A DNA stretch of 64,000 nucleotides, taken from NCBI GenBank assembly GCA_028751875.1, contig CM054165.1:30117640-30181639 (forward strand), in the 5' to 3' direction. Below the pieces are notes generated by a model. The model saw only the letters and a list, made by a program, of their open reading frames with translations. It was not told the DNA's origin and ran no database searches. Positions 11,601-20,901 of the stretch are shown one piece after another. Position numbers and translations under genes: made by a program. The first letter of the stretch is position 1. Each line of letters opens with the position of its first letter. Origin of the DNA: Rapana venosa (taxonomy: Eukaryota > Mollusca > Gastropoda > Neogastropoda > Muricidae).

Positions 11601-12393
11601 TATGTGTATGGGCATACATGTCAGCATTGTTGTGGTGGCAGATGACATGTTGAAAGGATCCTATATTGACCATGAAAAGACATGGATCAGCAGCATTGCT
11701 TGCAAAATAGCTGGTTTCCTTTCTTCTCTGTCCAGCGAAGTGTCAGTTCTGGTCATCTGTTTATCAGTGTTAAATCATGTTATTTTCTTTTGTTTCCATG
11801 ATACCGTGAGACCATTTGACAAATCTTCCACTGCAGTGATGTGTACACTGATGTGGTTTGTTGGAATTGTGTTGTCACTGATACCATTCTTCCATGGACT
11901 CTCACACTGGGGCCTCTGTGGTCAGTCCGGTCTGTGTCGTCTTGCTTTATCAGATCGCTACATTTCTAATCCAAAATTCACGTGGTTCTCTGTCACAGTC
12001 ACCGTCAACTTCGTGTTGTCTGTAATGATTGTGGCTTGTCAGTGTGTTGTCTACAGACGATTACCAAAGTACAGGATACTGGTGGAGCACACACAGAGAT
12101 TGTATTGTTCCTCTGCACACCTTATAGGGAAGGTGGCTGTCACAGATGCTGTTTGCTGGTTTTCCTTTGGAATGGTTATGACGATGACTTCACAAGGGCT
12201 TAATGCTTTCAACACGTTCTATGATGCACTGGTCATGTTCGTGCTACCACTAAACTCTGCTCTCAACCCTCTTCTCGTTATCTGGAGCATTGTGACTCAG
12301 CAGCAAATGCAAGTCCAAGAAAATAAGTTAATTAAAATGCTCAGGTTAAGACTTATTCACCAAGTAACCCAAAAGATGAAAATGAATAACTAA
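8611..12393 (+). CDS. GRL101/LGR-like GPCR with LDL-A, C-type lectin and LRR ectodomain
   Basis: An open frame of about 1,260 codons encodes a membrane receptor. In order it has a Cys-rich, possibly CUB-like N-terminus (residues 1-265); an LDL-A-like segment (268-302); a C-type-lectin-like domain (308-440, with 'FWSYRCKAMGGGLASIKT' and 'WSDG'); LDL-A repeats at about 529-560, 567-597, 645-678 and 685-717 with C..D..SDE-type calcium motifs; an LRR N-cap (718-740); about seven LRR-like units (745-925); and seven TM helices (953-1235). The layout matches GRL101-like leucine-rich-repeat GPCRs described in molluscs. N1.50 (968), C1031, W1082 and N1219-P1220 are kept. The 2.50 Asp is Asn997, the DR(Y/F) box is N1055-H1056, CWxP is CWFS (1182-1185), and NPxxY ends in Val. 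The frame is open from 8563 and begins at TTG; the first in-frame ATG is codon 68. No signal peptide is seen, so an upstream exon probably joins here (candidate acceptor AGs at about 8575 and 8659). Confidence 0.88.
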   Translation: MNTAFSHHLNISHLCPGVQYLLNQNHPNTTIIQVSGSECDSRKSLPEFTARQGVVYGLCKDSTRFCKMLLEVAPGMYARLRLQRLALWCDSGHWETRVDSCNQAQATMDCGDHIAEYHQTSVERRVCVWHLNSPLVTLHTETTQRYNSVVRYTSPWSECVIFPEVYPYTQFRVHIKVPPLNIVMVSVQQCRYQHCQNISPLKLMYQNLNTSDQSIVHIKTNPLSPACVVETSHLQMDLQFLPWIHQYLKLYFAGLSVYSKPDKLPSGLFNCSVEHYSQFRRHLDHNQKPECEDGRDETEHCPLVCPGCQGQTTTGNKCLMLVLHKDHITQKFWSYRCKAMGGGLASIKTRTEIEYSLTLFRKFLIIEICTGFTSGWQSSPFTYSRFEKWSDGTMIYNAVHGRQFHYTYNSRYPHTPIFTPLSIFEYFIMISSAALCEVEVPFSNSISTHTKLNYLNSFQIVSTDTWQILLMCINHHAIHTFLLCDPTVHCRNRRQTHTCEFTVMPSQNNSTAQEEAKMFLVGKLTYLMFRCGGEGGTVQYTLVCDFRQDCLDNSDESFCQHPLFTGFHCSNGQYVLHSQRCNEYSDCLDDSDERDCPENKRSQCPYCAQFTESKGNIPQLSISLDGTGFFTYHIMTASEPCPDSHYLCTSEPVNCLPIYTRCNGFSDCSDGEDEQDCEGVACSGLYQCRASRVCLHGDHLCDGWGQCPQRDDELMCDMITCPEGCLCEGHTFQCGRPFLAEVFPLLRYLDATGSRMSLQDFSNNVYLSYLSLSNCSIANVSEVKLPNLQTMDVSNNAITSINVTTLLTLQNLQNMYLRNNPLSHMQSDKQKQIHYALTKIDMSETHIKKLSTELSMYLPRVIYMNVSVSSIEDIWMRGFKGLPRLTELYMLENPIISFPVDLFRGSKDLRMIVASNYRFCCQNVLSKQSNTLKCITPQSLFSPCTKLIASDVLKMFFLLITVFAIFGNVVCFIAALAARKMFEKTCTIYCAHLQFANMCMGIHVSIVVVADDMLKGSYIDHEKTWISSIACKIAGFLSSLSSEVSVLVICLSVLNHVIFFCFHDTVRPFDKSSTAVMCTLMWFVGIVLSLIPFFHGLSHWGLCGQSGLCRLALSDRYISNPKFTWFSVTVTVNFVLSVMIVACQCVVYRRLPKYRILVEHTQRLYCSSAHLIGKVAVTDAVCWFSFGMVMTMTSQGLNAFNTFYDALVMFVLPLNSALNPLLVIWSIVTQQQMQVQENKLIKMLRLRLIHQVTQKMKMNN

Positions 12394-12528
12394 AGAGTCA
12401 AAGGGATAAGCTAACATATTGCTAACTATGTCTTGTAATGCACTGATTGAAAAACATGATTCAGCATACCACTCTGCCTACAAAGAACTTCTTTGCACAA
12501 ATTCGTTTGGCAGATACCTCAGTTTTCC

Positions 12529-12534
12529 AATAAA
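12529..12534 (+). promoter_or_regulatory. Candidate polyadenylation signal
   Basis: AATAAA lies about 136 nt downstream of the receptor stop codon (TAA, 12391-12393) and is the first such hexamer on this strand. The cleavage site is not defined. Confidence 0.5.
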
Positions 12535-13040
12535 AGTAAAATTTAGAATAATAAGTTAGTGAAAAGCCTTCAGGAAAAAACCACCTTTCTTACAAGTGTC
12601 TTACCCTTAACTCTGCACAATCAAAGGAGGCTCACCACTTCAAAATCATGACCCTTGGATGCCTTTCTGTTGTTGCTTGCATGCATGCATGATTGCTCTC
12701 ACGTTTGCACACATATGGACACCCCCCCAACACCCCCACACACCCACCACATGCAATCACGACATCAACTATTACCACAACTAACTTATACTAAAATCCG
12801 ACTATGAACATGTCAAAGGGATATATTAAACTATGATTCCTTTGGAAAAAATAGGTAGACTTAAAAGGTATTTCATAAACGCCCATTCATGAAATAATTG
12901 CTTAACTGTGCCTTTAAACGGTCTTTGTTTGTGATATGGTTTAGATTTGTTAGGAACTCATTCCCCAAGCTCCTACTTGAATGCAAGAAGCTTGATTTGT
13001 AAAGATAATTTCATCAGTCTTGGAAACGGTAGCAAAAGCT
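12535..13040. other. Intergenic, nothing recognised
   Basis: AT-rich sequence with a short GCATGCATGCAT run (about 12679) and a C/A-rich patch (12720-12750). I see no gene, RNA or mobile-element signature. Confidence 0.4.
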
Positions 13041-13044
13041 GATA

Positions 13045-13142
13045 TTGCTAACATGCATTGCTAACAACTACGAATTGCTAACATCTACGCATAACTATCC
13101 ACTACGCATCGCTAACAAATACCCATTGCTAACAACTATGTA
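13045..13142. repeat. ~16-bp degenerate tandem repeat
   Basis: 'ATTGCTAACAACTAC'-like units (variants ATTGCTAACATC, CATCGCTAACAAAT) are repeated about six times directly before the first recognisable RTE-related sequence. Confidence 0.6.
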
Positions 13143-13144
13143 TT

Positions 13145-13302
13145 TCAGGTTACCAGCAAAGGTAAATGAAGTTCCCTACAAACTCAGCAGTGACATGTTC
13201 AAGACCAAGGTGAGCCAGCTAAATGGTGGACATTGGCTGGAATCTGGCATGGAGAGGGGTGGGCTCTGTCATGCCATAGTCCCCCAAACACTAGAAGTCC
13301 TT
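13145..13302 (+). mobile_element. RTE-type LINE, 5' region
   Basis: This contains 'TGGCATGGAGAGG.TGGGCTC' at 13245-13267. The same motif is found in the 496-bp element (14871-14890) and in the 5' region of the RTE copy at 55.8 kb (55838-55858). It is inferred to be the 5' untranslated part of the RTE copy that continues after the SINE at 13303-13535. Confidence 0.5.
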
Positions 13303-13535
13303 CAAATGAGACTATAAACCGAGGCCCCGTGTTCGAACGCATGCAGAACATCTTGCGCACATGTTAAATCCTGTTCCACTTTTCGGAAGAGTAGGCCATT
13401 GTGTGCCGGTGGAAACAGAGGACAAAATTTACAAAACGGCATACACACGGGGACTGGATGTAAATAAAGCCCATGAGTGCTTATTCCATTATCCTCGATA
13501 TAAAAGAATGAATAAATAAAATAATAAATAAACAC
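13303..13535 (+). mobile_element. SINE-like insertion with GATAAACCGAGG-class body
   Basis: It begins near 'AATGAGACTATAAACCGAGG' and ends in an AT-rich 'AATAAATAAAATAATAAATA' tail. The opening motif matches the body of the SINE at 23305-23791 ('GATGAGACGATAAACCGAGG'). The last ~65 bp match, inverted, the fragments at 126-200 and 1187-1257, and an inverted relative lies at 29100-29284. The tRNA-like head seems to be missing, so this is a truncated copy. Confidence 0.55.
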
Positions 13536-14432
13536 GCTACATGAAGATGACAGCCACCACCAACACTGGTTGAGCTATCACCTAGAATGAGAACAGCCTC
13601 ACCGTTTCTGACCATCAGCACAGTATGCAACTGAAGGGCCAAAATGATTGCATGCCAGAAACAATATTACTATATGCACATGGAATGCGAGACCATTAAA
13701 AACACCAGGAAAAGTGAACAACACAGTCATAAAGTAGAGGAATGCTAAAGGTACATCTTAAGAATTTGTGAGGTACAATGGAGAGAAAAAAAAACCCAGA
13801 GAAACTTCTACCACAGAACGCCACAAAATCTACTTCAGTGGCAGTGTAGACAAACATAAGCACGGAGTTGGATTCCTCTTTCAGAAAAAAAATACTGCCA
13901 ATGCTAGCATGGGATGTTGACCGGTCTCAAGTCCACACATAATCATTCTTGTGGCAGCAACACCTCTTCTTCTTCTTCTTCTTCTTCTTCTTCTTCTTCT
14001 TCTTCAAGTGTCCGGTCTGGTCCTGCAGACATCCACGATCATGGCTCTCCATTCTTCCCTGTTCTCGGTCCCTCTCATGAGCTCATTGTTGGTGCCCTAT
14101 TTATTCGTTGCAAACCTTTTAACATCCCCATAACACAAACTTATACCCGGACAACCAACTATGAAGCTGATGACGTTAAAGACGTCTATGACAAACTGCA
14201 AAAAGTTATAATAGACCAGATGCCAAAAACAGACATCACTGTAGTACAGGGCAGCTGGTATGAAGAGATAGCAGAAGATGCCAGTAACAACGAGAAGGAG
14301 ACATGTGGCCAATACTGCAACCCTGAGATGAATGAAAGAGGTTTACGCCTCCTAGAACTTGCCAATAACAGAAGGTCGTGAACACATTAATTTCGTCCAC
14401 ACAAAACTGTCTAGATGCTGGAGGACATGGAC
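13536..14432 (+). pseudogene. RTE-type LINE, endonuclease domain (decayed)
   Basis: Plus-strand remnants of an AP-type endonuclease of the kind also annotated as craniofacial-development-protein-2-like. A TWNAR box appears at about 13683-13697, 'DKHKHGVGFLF' at about 13850, 'KPFNIPITQTYTR' at about 14116-14140, 'DITVVQGSWYEE' at about 14235-14270 and 'NERGLRLLELANN' at 14333-14371. In the catalytic D-x-N box the expected GDWN is GSW, so a key Asp is lost. The domain is interrupted at 13943-14100 by a CTT-containing insert and ends at a TSD (14433). Confidence 0.7.
13943..14100. mobile_element. ~155-bp insert with (CTT)n tract
   Basis: Inserted between the 'SMGC*PVSS' and 'IRCKPFNI' parts of the RTE endonuclease. 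It carries about 14 CTT units (about 13965-14006) followed by 'GTCCGGTCTGGTCCTGCAGA'. Short TCATTC/TTATTC ends could be a degraded TSD. The family is not recognised. Confidence 0.45.
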
Positions 14433-14443
14433 AGCTCAGGAGG
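14433..14443. repeat. TSD (left) of 496-bp element
   Basis: AGCTCAGGAGG, repeated exactly at 14940-14950. Confidence 0.75.
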
Positions 14444-14939
14444 TCACCGTCACTGTCACCAATCCCTCAGATTACCGAATCCTTTGGGTCGCCTTCGAAG
14501 CTTCGTCAACCACCTTTCTCCAGTCCTCTCGTCTCTCAGCCACCCTCAGGGTGTCTCTCAGGGTATAGGGGGGTGTCTGGAGAGAGATAGTACCTTTGTT
14601 AGCTTGGCTGCTGCTTCTTAATAGAACGACGGGCGCACTGGTTCTCCTCCACCCTCCAACTCTCACATGCTGGCTCCAAGTGCCATACCCCGAGACCTCG
14701 CCTCAGCAGGCGTGCCAAACCCTGTGAAGGGTGATGTTCACACTGCATCACTGGGCGTAACTTCAAGAAGAAGACTAACGGCCAAGGCGGACAAGTTCCA
14801 AGATGAACTTAACGGCTATGTGTTCGAGACCAGGGCGAGCCACCAAGTAGGAGGAATTCGGCTGTGGTCTGGCATGGAGAGGGATGGGCTCCGCCATGTG
14901 ACATTGCCCAAGACATGCAAATAAAAATGTCAACTACAA
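14444..14939 (+). mobile_element. 496-bp non-autonomous element bearing an RTE 5' motif
   Basis: Bounded by an exact 11-bp TSD and inserted into the RTE endonuclease frame, which resumes at 14951. Near its right end lies 'GGAGAGGGATGGGCTCCGCC' (14876-14895) followed by 'ATTGCCCAAGACATGCAAAT'; the same motif is in the RTE 5' regions at 13245-13267 and 55838-55858. It has no coding capacity and no clear pol III boxes. I infer a short non-autonomous retroelement derived from, or mobilised by, the RTE family. Confidence 0.6.
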
Positions 14940-14950
14940 AGCTCAGGAGG
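14940..14950. repeat. TSD (right) of 496-bp element
   Basis: AGCTCAGGAGG, identical to 14433-14443. Confidence 0.75.
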
Positions 14951-15377
14951 AGTATACCACAACTAGATTGACTACATCATAGTTCAGCATCACTTCCAGC
15001 CAAATGCTAACATTGCTAAGACCAGGAGCTTTTCTTTCAGAAGCGGAGACTGGAAGCAGGAGTCAGATTGTAATGATGACCTTCAGAGGGTCAAGAAGAA
15101 AAGGGCAACGTTAGAAGGTCACCAAAGAAGAACAGGCAGGTTTCAGAGCAGGAAGGAGCACAGCAAAGCAAATTTTTAGACTTAGAATAGCACTAAGAGG
15201 TACCTGCAATACGAGCAAGATCTTTACCAAATCTTCTGGATTTTAAAAAGGCATTCAACAGTTCCACATACACGATTTTAAAAGGCATTCACCAGTTCCA
15301 CATGCAGCTTTATGGGCAACCATGAAGCTCTATAGGATATATAGCGTCAATGCCAGCATGATAAGAACCAAAGAAAG
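14951..15377 (+). pseudogene. RTE-type LINE, end of endonuclease to RT start (decayed)
   Basis: Resumes the RTE frame after the 496-bp insert. The end of the endonuclease domain is at about 14960-15090. RT pieces follow: an EEQAGFRAGRS-like stretch at about 15127-15165, an 'FKKAF' box at about 15244, and 'MKLYRIYSVNASMI' at about 15322-15363. Part of the linker between the domains is deleted. The reading stops where the I-group LINE begins. Confidence 0.65.
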
Positions 15378-17220
15378 CTCAGGCCACACTTCCAGCCTTA
15401 GCGTCTGGAGGGTCCTGCAGTCTTGTAGGATGTGGGCCGTATCCTGTTCTTCTTCTCCACAGGGGTACATAGCAGATGGTGTAATTTTCAATTTTCTGTG
15501 GAGGTGTTTATTCAGCCTGTTGTGCCCTGTGCGTAGTCTGAAAATGACCACCTGTGCTTGTCGTGAAAGCTGGTGATAAGGGTCTGGTTTGAGTGGTGAT
15601 CTGAAGAGAGATTTGATGATGTTTTTCATCTCCATTAGGTTGACAGGATTGTTCTCTTGCTCCTCTCTTGCCCCTATTTTGGCCATCTTGTCTGCTTGTT
15701 CATTTCCTTTAATGCCGCAGTGGGAGGGGATCCACTGGAGCTCTATGCGTAAGGCGTTAAGACTGTGCAGTGCCTTCTCCAGATCTTTCAGTTGTCCGGC
15801 ATTATAGGACTGCAGCACAGAGAGTGCGTCGGTCCGGAAGACGACTTGGGTGTTGTTGTCCACTCTGCTGTTGATGACATTTGCTGCATGGATCAGGGCT
15901 TCTACTTCAGCCTTGTAGTTAGTACAATGCAGGTCTGTTGGAACAGCTTCAGCCTGCCATTCTCCACTATGGTACTGAATGTAGACCCCCGCACCTCCAC
16001 ACTTGACAGCATCAGTTGCTGATCCATCGGTGTATATGTGAATCCAGCTTTCTTGGGGGTACCTTTCTTCCAACATGGCTAGTGTGAGAGTCTTTTTCAC
16101 CATTTCACTCTGCTCATTTTTTGTTGTTATGTGGGGGACAGAGGTATTTACATTGGTATCAGTTCTTCTTTCTTCCCATGGTGGTGTGTCAAGAGAGAAA
16201 GAGAAAGGTTTGACATGGTCTGGAAGCTTTGCTTGGTATTTTCGTACTAGGCCTCTAGTTTCAAGGGCAAAGCTAGATCGCTTTAGCCTGCCTGAGGATA
16301 GTTCTTTTATCCTTGTCTTCATTGGGTGATCTGTAGTGCACTCGTATTTCTTTGATTGTATCAGGGCCTTCTTTTCTCTTCTTGTAGATAGGGGAGGAAT
16401 GCCAGTCGCTTCTTCCATTTTGTTGATTGGTGTAGACTTCATTGCGCCTGTAATGATTCTTAGTGCTTGATTTTGGACCTTGTCAAGAGTTTGATGGTGA
16501 GTCTTGGCAGATGTCATCCAAGAGTTAGATCCATATTCAAGGTAAGGTCTTACTGCGCCTTGGTAGACTGTCTTCAGTAATTTTGCGTTTGCTCCCCAGT
16601 TGGTTCCGGCCACTTTCCGCATGATGTTTAGTTTTCTTCTGGCTTTGTTCTCTGCTTCATTTATATGGGCTTTCCATGTCATTCGCTTGTCAAAAGTGAC
16701 TCCCAGGTAGGTTTGATGATCCTCAAATTTTAGCGTGGTGTTTCCAAGGGTAAGTATCCCAGGTTTTGCTTTGGGTGAGAGCGTGAAAAGAGTGACTGTG
16801 GACTTCTCCCTGTTGATTGTTACGCACCATCTTTCAGCCCATGCTGCAACACTCTCCAGGGCAAGTTGCATTCTATAGGTTGCTGTTGTTGCATGCTCTT
16901 TGTTGCTCCAGAGTACCAGGTCGTCTGCATAAAGCGCGGCATGGACACCTCTTGGTAGTTCTGCGACCACATCGTTGATGAAGAGGATGAACAAAGTGGG
17001 TGAGAGCACACCTCCCTGGGGAACACCCTGCCTCAGTAACACCTTTCGGCCACAGTGGCCATCCACCGACACTCTGGCTCTTCGGTTGTGCAGGTAAGAT
17101 TTGGTCCACTGGTACATGTTGCCTTGGATGCCATTTCGCAGGAGTTTCACAAGGAGGCCGTCTTTCCAGACCTTGTCAAAGGCCTTCTGTAAATCAATAA
17201 AGATCGCCAGAGTGACCCTC
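15378..17220 (-). pseudogene. I-group LINE, ORF2 second half: RT palm, RNase H
   Basis: The minus-strand frame is open for about 610 codons. It contains RT motifs 'GVPQGGVLSPTLF' and the catalytic 'LYADDLVLW' (about 16907-16933), a thumb region ('YLGVTFDKRMTWKAH'), and an RNase H domain with 'IYTDGSATD', 'EVEALIHA', 'FRTDALSVL' and 'WIPSHCGIKGNEQADKMAK'. All four acidic RNase H positions and the His are present, and a Cys/His tail ('CGEEEQDTAHILQDC') follows. The frame enters flanking RTE sequence near 15378 and stops at 15330, so the element lacks its own stop and 3' UTR. Upstream it is cut by the SINE at 17232-17520. Confidence 0.85.
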
Positions 17221-17231
17221 TGAGACTGGAA
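17221..17231. repeat. TSD (left) of SINE
   Basis: TGAGACTGGAA, repeated exactly 300 bp away at 17521-17531. Confidence 0.9.
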
Positions 17232-17520
17232 GTAGTAGTATGTTCTTTCGAGCCAGAAGGCCCATAGAGCCGGAGCTTATCCCGGTTTCTGTAGCGTTAA
17301 GCGAACTGATGGTTTTTCACCACCCCTGTGACAGGACGCTAGTCTGTCGCCAGATACTTCCCCAGCAGAGCTGGTACCCACTTGTACACCTGGGTGGAGT
17401 GAGGAAAATAGGAGTAAAGTGTCTTTCCCAAGGACACAACACCGAGCCGAGCGGGGATCGAACCCGCAACCTCTGGATCACGAGTTGACCGCCTAAACCA
17501 CTCGACCACGGTGCCTCCTT
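17232..17520 (-). mobile_element. tRNA-derived SINE inserted in LINE RT domain
   Basis: Reading the minus strand, the 5' end (17520) is tRNA-like: box A 'TGGTCGAGTGG' at about 17501-17511 and box B 'GGTTCGATCCC' at about 17456-17466, with stem-like 'GGAGGCACCG' at the start. The body contains 'CAGACTAGCGTCCTGTCAC' (about 17330-17348), a central-domain-like block. The 3' end is a (TAC)n tail at 17232-17241. The perfect 11-bp TSD marks a clean retrotransposition. The element lies in the same orientation as its host LINE and brings stop codons into the RT frame. Confidence 0.88.
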
Positions 17521-17531
17521 TGAGACTGGAA
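17521..17531. repeat. TSD (right) of SINE
   Basis: TGAGACTGGAA, identical to 17221-17231. Confidence 0.9.
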
Positions 17532-19409
17532 AGCCTCCTCTATAACTTGGGACAGGTGAGTTGTTTGATCTTCTGTACTTCTGTACTGTCTGAATCCAGC
17601 CTGCTCAGGCGCCACGATGCCCTCAGACTCCATATAAAGCTGTAGGCGCTGGTTTCCAATACGCTCCATGGTCTTACAGACACAACTAGTAAGGCTGATG
17701 GGACGGTAGCTTGCAGGTTTGCCTTTGTTCTTGCCTCTTTTAAGAATGGGAATCATTGTAGCTTCCTTCCAGCACTGCGGAACCTGCCCCTCTTTCCATC
17801 TGAGGTTGAATATGTCCAAAAGAGTTTGGAGCGACGAGTTGCCTAAATGTTGTAGCATCTCGTTTGTGATGCTATCAGGGCCAGGAGATTTCTTTTTCCT
17901 TAACTTCTGGATGTCTTGTTTCAGTTGGGCCATGGAGGGGTCTTGTTTCATGGCATCATGTGTAGGGCGATTTTCTGCTAATCTGTCCTTTTTTTCTGTT
18001 CTTACTTCCTTCTGTAAGTGCTTGGGAATGGTGGTGTTGCTTTCTTCTGCGTAGGTGCTTGCGAAGGTGTTTGCAGCTGCCTTTCCTGTTAGCATCTGTC
18101 CATCTTCCTCTAGGGTGATCTTCTGTCCCTTGGTACCTTCATCATTCATTGCCTTCATTAGACGGTAGACTTTGGCGGTATCCTTCTCCATATTTAAACT
18201 TGCCGTCTTTTCCTTCCAGCCTGCACGCTTGTTCTCTATCTTTGTTCTTAGGTGTTTGGCGGCACATTCTTTCACCTTGATGTTATTTTCTTGGCTCGGC
18301 TGTGTCTCAGCTGTCTCTCTGGCTTCATTAAGAGCATCATGAGTCCGCTGCAGCGCTTCAGACCAGTATGGCTTGTAGTCTTTCCTTGCTTTCCTTGGTA
18401 TGCACTCCTTAGCAGCTTGAAGGATGCTGTTGTTAAACTCCTTCACAACTTTGTTGATGTTCCTTCCCTCTGTCTTGATGTTTCTTGTCAGCTCGTTCGT
18501 TCTAATGCTGAAGAGAGCCCATTTCCCTTTCTTGTAGTTCCATCGTGGGTGTTGGGCATGTCCAGGCATTTCAACACCACTAATGGTGAGGATAACTGGG
18601 CGATGGTCACTTCCACGTAGTTGATGTTCAACCTTTCTGCTGATCTTTCTGTGGATGTCATCAGTGCAGAAAGCCAGGTCCGGTGTGGTGGTTGTATGCC
18701 AGCGGCGGGAGTAGAAGGTCGGTGGATCAGTGGGATCATTGACAAGGATTAGGTGGTGTTCATCTTGCCAGTTCTCTACTTCTTCTCCTCGTGAGTCCAA
18801 GGTATTGTATCCACAGCTCTGGGACCGGCTGTTGAAGTCACCAGTGATGAGGAAGTCGCTGTCGGGGACCTGGATGCTGTCCAGTGCTAGCAGCTTGTCG
18901 TCAGGGCAATAGTAGTTGACGATGTTGAGGATGCTGTTTGAGGTGGACACCTTGACTTGAAGATATTCGGATTCTTTCATGTATCTAGTTGTTTCACTGG
19001 CGTTTAGATTGTTTCTGACCAGTGTTAGCACTCCTCCTTTCCTTCTCCCTTGACGGTCACTCCTGAACACCTGATAGCCTCTGATCTTGAAAGTCTTCCC
19101 TTCCTGCAGATGTGTTTCTTGAATGCAGCAGATGCTTATGTTGTTCTCATGTAGGAACTGTTGGAGATCTTCCCTCTTGGTTGAAACCCCTTCTGCATTC
19201 CATTGCATGATGTTGATTGAGGCGGGGGGCTCTTTCTTTGGTTGGCCAGTCGCTGTCCTTGCTCGCCTCCTGACTCCACAAGACGAGACGAAGGGACCTC
19301 CAGTCGCTTTGGGTGTGTTCCTTTGAGGCCTGGAACCCAGCGCTGCACCTGCCTGGCGGATCCCCACAGGGCGAGCACCATTCCAATTGATCTGGTCTCC
19401 AAACAACAT
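17521..19409 (-). pseudogene. I-group LINE, ORF2 first half: AP-endonuclease and RT fingers
   Basis: A minus-strand frame starting with ATG at 19409 (initiation there is plausible but unproven). The endonuclease domain shows 'IMQWNAEGV', 'CIQETHL', 'ITGDFNSRSQS' and 'GSDHRPVILTI', so the N, E, D-x-N and SDH active-site boxes are intact. After a linker the RT begins with 'KKKSPGPDSITNEML', 'MIPILKRGKNKGKPASYRPI' and 'APEQAGFRQYRST'. The frame runs on to 17493, but its last codons come from the SINE. The coding sequence resumes beyond the SINE at 17220. Confidence 0.85.
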
Positions 19410-19873
19410 TAAAGGCTATATTACATGATGTCGTGTTTTGGTTGGAGCGCCTGACGGCCCGATACCTCTGATTTCAGCTCCTTTGGCACATGACAGGGTT
19501 TCCTCCTGGGTGTTCTTCGAGTTTTCCTTCTCCATGCATGGGTTTGAAATCAGAGTTTTCCGCTCTCCTAGGTGGATTTTGTCAGCAAAATGGGCTCCAC
19601 CTACCCTACCTGGTTATCCCGCCAGGCGCTCGGTCTCCCCACAGCAGGTCTTTGCGAAAACAGGGGACACCAACGAGTAGGTGCCTGCTGTGGAAAGTTG
19701 CGATAGGAGAGGCTATGCAGCACCCTTCTGAAGGGTACCCCTCTTGCCTGGCAAGCCAAACAAGAGGTTGCAGCTTCATTATCCCTGGAAGCAGAGGTGT
19801 AGAGCGGATGCTCAGAACTGCACATACTTCCCTTCACAGGCGGGACATCCAGCACCAGACCCTTTGGTCCCCC
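19410..19873 (-). other. I-group LINE 5' untranslated region
   Basis: Sequence between the LINE 5' boundary and ORF2. It contains no long frame on the element's strand. Short frames here on either strand are not supported as genes. Confidence 0.5.
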
Positions 19874-19878
19874 GAAAG

Positions 19879-20401
<523 letters not shown>

Positions 20402-20901
20402 NNNNNNNNNNNNNNNNNNNNNNNNNNNNNNNNNNNNNNNNNNNNNNNNNNNNNNNNNNNNNNNNNNNNNNNNNNNNNNNNNNNNNNNNNNNNNNNNNNN
20501 NNNNNNNNNNNNNNNNNNNNNNNNNNNNNNNNNNNNNNNNNNNNNNNNNNNNNNNNNNNNNNNNNNNNNNNNNNNNNNNNNNNNNNNNNNNNNNNNNNNN
20601 NNNNNNNNNNNNNNNNNNNNNNNNNNNNNNNNNNNNNNNNNNNNNNNNNNNNNNNNNNNNNNNNNNNNNNNNNNNNNNNNNNNNNNNNNNNNNNNNNNNN
20701 NNNNNNNNNNNNNNNNNNNNNNNNNNNNNNNNNNNNNNNNNNNNNNNNNNNNNNNNNNNNNNNNNNNNNNNNNNNNNNNNNNNNNNNNNNNNNNNNNNNN
20801 NNNNNNNNNNNNNNNNNNNNNNNNNNNNNNNNNNNNNNNNNNNNNNNNNNNNNNNNNNNNNNNNNNNNNNNNNNNNNNNNNNNNNNNNNNNNNNNNNNNN
20901 N
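20402..20901. other. Assembly gap (500 N)
   Basis: Exactly 500 N, a placeholder length, breaking inside a GA microsatellite. Confidence 0.99.

Larger units (their letters stand above)
15378..19873 (-). mobile_element. I-group non-LTR retrotransposon (EEP-RT-RNase H)
   Basis: Inserted in the RT region of the older RTE copy: RTE sequence stops at about 15377 and resumes at 19874. GAAAG occurs at both junctions (15373-15377 and 19874-19878), a possible short TSD. The order of domains (AP-endonuclease, RT, RNase H, Cys/His tail) is that of I/Ingi/Nimb-like elements; the exact clade is not settled. Only about 460 bp lie upstream of ORF2 and no gag-like ORF1 is seen. Apart from the SINE insertion and the missing 3' end it shows no stops, so it is much younger than its surroundings. 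Confidence 0.8.

Noticed and set aside
17440..17520. tRNA gene on the minus strand
   Set aside because: Boxes A and B are present, but the unit is the head of a SINE with a body, a (TAC)n tail and an 11-bp TSD, not a free-standing tRNA gene.
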